This document shows positions 62,525 through 64,000 of a DNA stretch of 64,000 nt, piece after piece (within the stretch, counting starts at the first letter, position 1; the number at the start of each line of letters is the position of its first letter). The stretch spans positions 1,364,001 to 1,428,000 of the forward strand of contig CAXXXL010000003.1 of NCBI GenBank assembly GCA_963666505.2. Direction: 5' to 3'. The translations under genes were made by a program, and so were the position numbers. The stretch is from JABGQS01 sp963666505. Its GTDB lineage: Bacteria > Bacillota > Clostridia > Christensenellales > SZUA-584. Under the pieces are notes generated by a model, which made no database searches, was not told where the DNA came from, and saw only the letters and a program-made list of their open reading frames with translations.

Positions 62525-64000
62525 AAAAACCGCAGAACAAATTATTAACCACGCTGATGTGGCTTTTTTTATATGTTCCTTTAGTTTGGCTGGCGGTACT
62601 GTTTTCTTCAAACTATCAAAGCGGTGTATCAATCTTAGAGCTTATACCGGAGTTGACAAAAGCGCTTGAGAACCCTCTGGTATTCCAAACGAATGAATAT
62701 ACTTTGGATTTTGTTCTTGTGTTCAGTCTCATATTCGCTATTGGCATAGCCGCATATTATTCAAGTTATGCAAAGCGCAGAATGGGCGAAGAACATGGCA
62801 GCGCTTCATGGGGAAATCCGAAAGGGGTGTGCAAACAGTTTTCACAGGATATGGATACAGACAGATTGTTCACGAAACATGTTCGGCTGGGATTGGATGG
62901 ATATAAGCATAAGCGTAATTCAAATACGCTTGTAATCGGTGGCTCCGGAGCAGGGAAAACCAGAGGTTATGCGCTGCCGAATATCATGCAATGTAACAGC
63001 TCATTTGTCATTACCGACCCAAAAGCCGAGATTCTAAGAACAGTCGGCAATCTTCTGGTTAAAGAAGGTTATGATATCAAGGTTGTAGATTTGATTAACT
63101 TTGAAAGGTCCAATCATTACAATCCGTTCAAATATATTAACGACGAAAAGGATGTGATTAAGCTCATTAATAACCTTATAAGGAACACAACTCCCAAAAC
63201 AGCGGCTCAAAGTGAGCCATTCTGGGAGAAAAGCGAAACAGCATTGCTTCAGGCGCTTATGTTTTACCTGCTGAATGAAGCGCCGCCTGAGGAGCAGAAC
63301 TTTGGGATGGTCATGACCATGATAGAACATGGAAGCGCAAGCGAAAATGATGAACAGCATGTAAGCCCATTAGACTTATTATTTATGGCACTTGAAACTG
63401 AAAAGCCAAATTCAATTGCTGTTCGTCAGTATGCGGTATTTAAGCAGGCTGCCGGGAAGACAGCGAAATCTATTTTAATATCATGTGCTGTAAGATTGGC
63501 GGCGTTTAACCTTGAGCAAATCAGAAATATCACCAATAATGACGAATTGGATGTAGCGAGTCTCGGTACAAAGAAAACAGCGCTTTTTGCAGTAATCCCT
63601 GATAATGACACGACATTCAATTTTTTAATTGGTCTCCTTTATACGCAGATTTTTCAAGTGCTGTATTATGAGGCAGATCATAAGCATGGTGGAAGATTAC
63701 CTTGCCATGTTCATTTTATGCTTGATGAGTTCCCCAACGTCGCATTACCAGAGGAGTTTGATAAGTGCCTTGCCACAATGCGTTCAAGAAAAATATCCGC
63801 TTCTATAATCGTACAGAACTTAGCACAGCTCAAAAGCATGTTTAAAGGCGATCATCATTTATGGGAAACCATAAGCGGTAACTGCGACAGCATGCTCTTT
63901 TTAGGTGGGAATGAACAAAGTACGCATGACTATATTTCGAAAATGCTCGGTAAAGCTACGATCGAATCACGCTCCTACGGACAAAACAAGGGACGTAACG
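62521..64000 (+). CDS. VirD4/TraG-type conjugative coupling ATPase (runs off window)
   Basis: 493 codons from the ATG at 62521 to the window edge. Two N-terminal membrane spans (residues ~8-29 and ~60-82) precede GSASWG, Walker A IGGSGAGKTR (139-148), TDPKAEIL, NPFKYI, Walker B FMLDEFPNV near 400 and IIVQNLAQLKSMF. This hexameric ATPase links the relaxosome to the type IV secretion channel. It partners with PcfB. The 3' part is missing. Confidence 0.92.
   Translation, partial: MKKPQNKLLTTLMWLFLYVPLVWLAVLFSSNYQSGVSILELIPELTKALENPLVFQTNEYTLDFVLVFSLIFAIGIAAYYSSYAKRRMGEEHGSASWGNPKGVCKQFSQDMDTDRLFTKHVRLGLDGYKHKRNSNTLVIGGSGAGKTRGYALPNIMQCNSSFVITDPKAEILRTVGNLLVKEGYDIKVVDLINFERSNHYNPFKYINDEKDVIKLINNLIRNTTPKTAAQSEPFWEKSETALLQALMFYLLNEAPPEEQNFGMVMTMIEHGSASENDEQHVSPLDLLFMALETEKPNSIAVRQYAVFKQAAGKTAKSILISCAVRLAAFNLEQIRNITNNDELDVASLGTKKTALFAVIPDNDTTFNFLIGLLYTQIFQVLYYEADHKHGGRLPCHVHFMLDEFPNVALPEEFDKCLATMRSRKISASIIVQNLAQLKSMFKGDHHLWETISGNCDSMLFLGGNEQSTHDYISKMLGKATIESRSYGQNKGRN

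Overview
The window reads like the chromosome of an anaerobic, low-GC Firmicute, most likely a Clostridia member. The clues are AT-rich intergenic DNA, strong GGAGG ribosome binding sites, several TTG starts, TTGACA/TATAAT promoters, IS110 and IS1595 elements, and a conjugative element of the Tn1549 / clostridial type. There is no rRNA or other taxonomic marker, so the genus stays open.

Region 1 (1-3.8 kb) is a decayed locus: a 5'-truncated Fic-family gene, an IS110 transposase, an apparent N-terminal fragment of a type I restriction-modification methylase, and a complete IS1595-family element with inverted repeats and a target duplication. Region 2 (3.9-22.6 kb) is a carbohydrate or organic-acid utilisation island. 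It has an aldose-1-epimerase-like protein and a left-running operon (DeoR-type regulator, YesL-like membrane protein, MsmK-type ABC ATPase). Divergent from that is a right-running operon: solute-binding lipoprotein, two permeases, sulfatase, amidohydrolase, L-fucose-isomerase-like enzyme, UroD-family protein, class I aldolase, two AEC transporters, an SBF-type transporter and a PHP-domain protein. The set looks like one uptake and catabolic pathway for an unidentified, possibly sulfated, sugar. No kinase is present.

Region 3 (22.7-25.2 kb) is a 2.5-kb IS1595-family transposon with perfect 14-bp inverted repeats and an 8-bp target duplication. It carries a type III toxin-antitoxin module of CptIN type: a perfect promoter, 2.2 copies of a 45-bp repeat with two covarying pseudoknot helices, a terminator, then the toxin gene. 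It also carries two small membrane-protein genes and a possible tiny hydrophobic peptide. Region 4 (25.2-29.3 kb) is chromosomal: TauE/SafE and abortive-infection gene remnants, a hypothetical gene, a potassium channel with RCK domains, and an aldo/keto reductase with a ferredoxin domain.

Region 5 (about 29.3 kb to the end) is an integrative and conjugative element that continues beyond the window. It holds iteron-like repeats, ParB, ParM, ParR, a CAP-domain lipoprotein, a large SpaA-repeat surface protein, an HD-GYP protein, a Y-family polymerase, a giant methylase/helicase protein with a TnpV gene overprinted inside it, a Toprim protein, SSB, a candidate oriT, MobC, relaxase, a PcfB-ArdC protein and a VirD4-type coupling protein. 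Two cargo blocks look defensive: a complete type II CBASS operon (CD-NTase, Cap2, Cap3, TM-SAVED effector; 40.1-44.2 kb) next to a truncated 17-codon reading frame, and a lone ABC-type ATPase (54.1-56.3 kb). Two IS110 elements have landed in the ICE; one is preceded by a nested hairpin that fits a bridge RNA.
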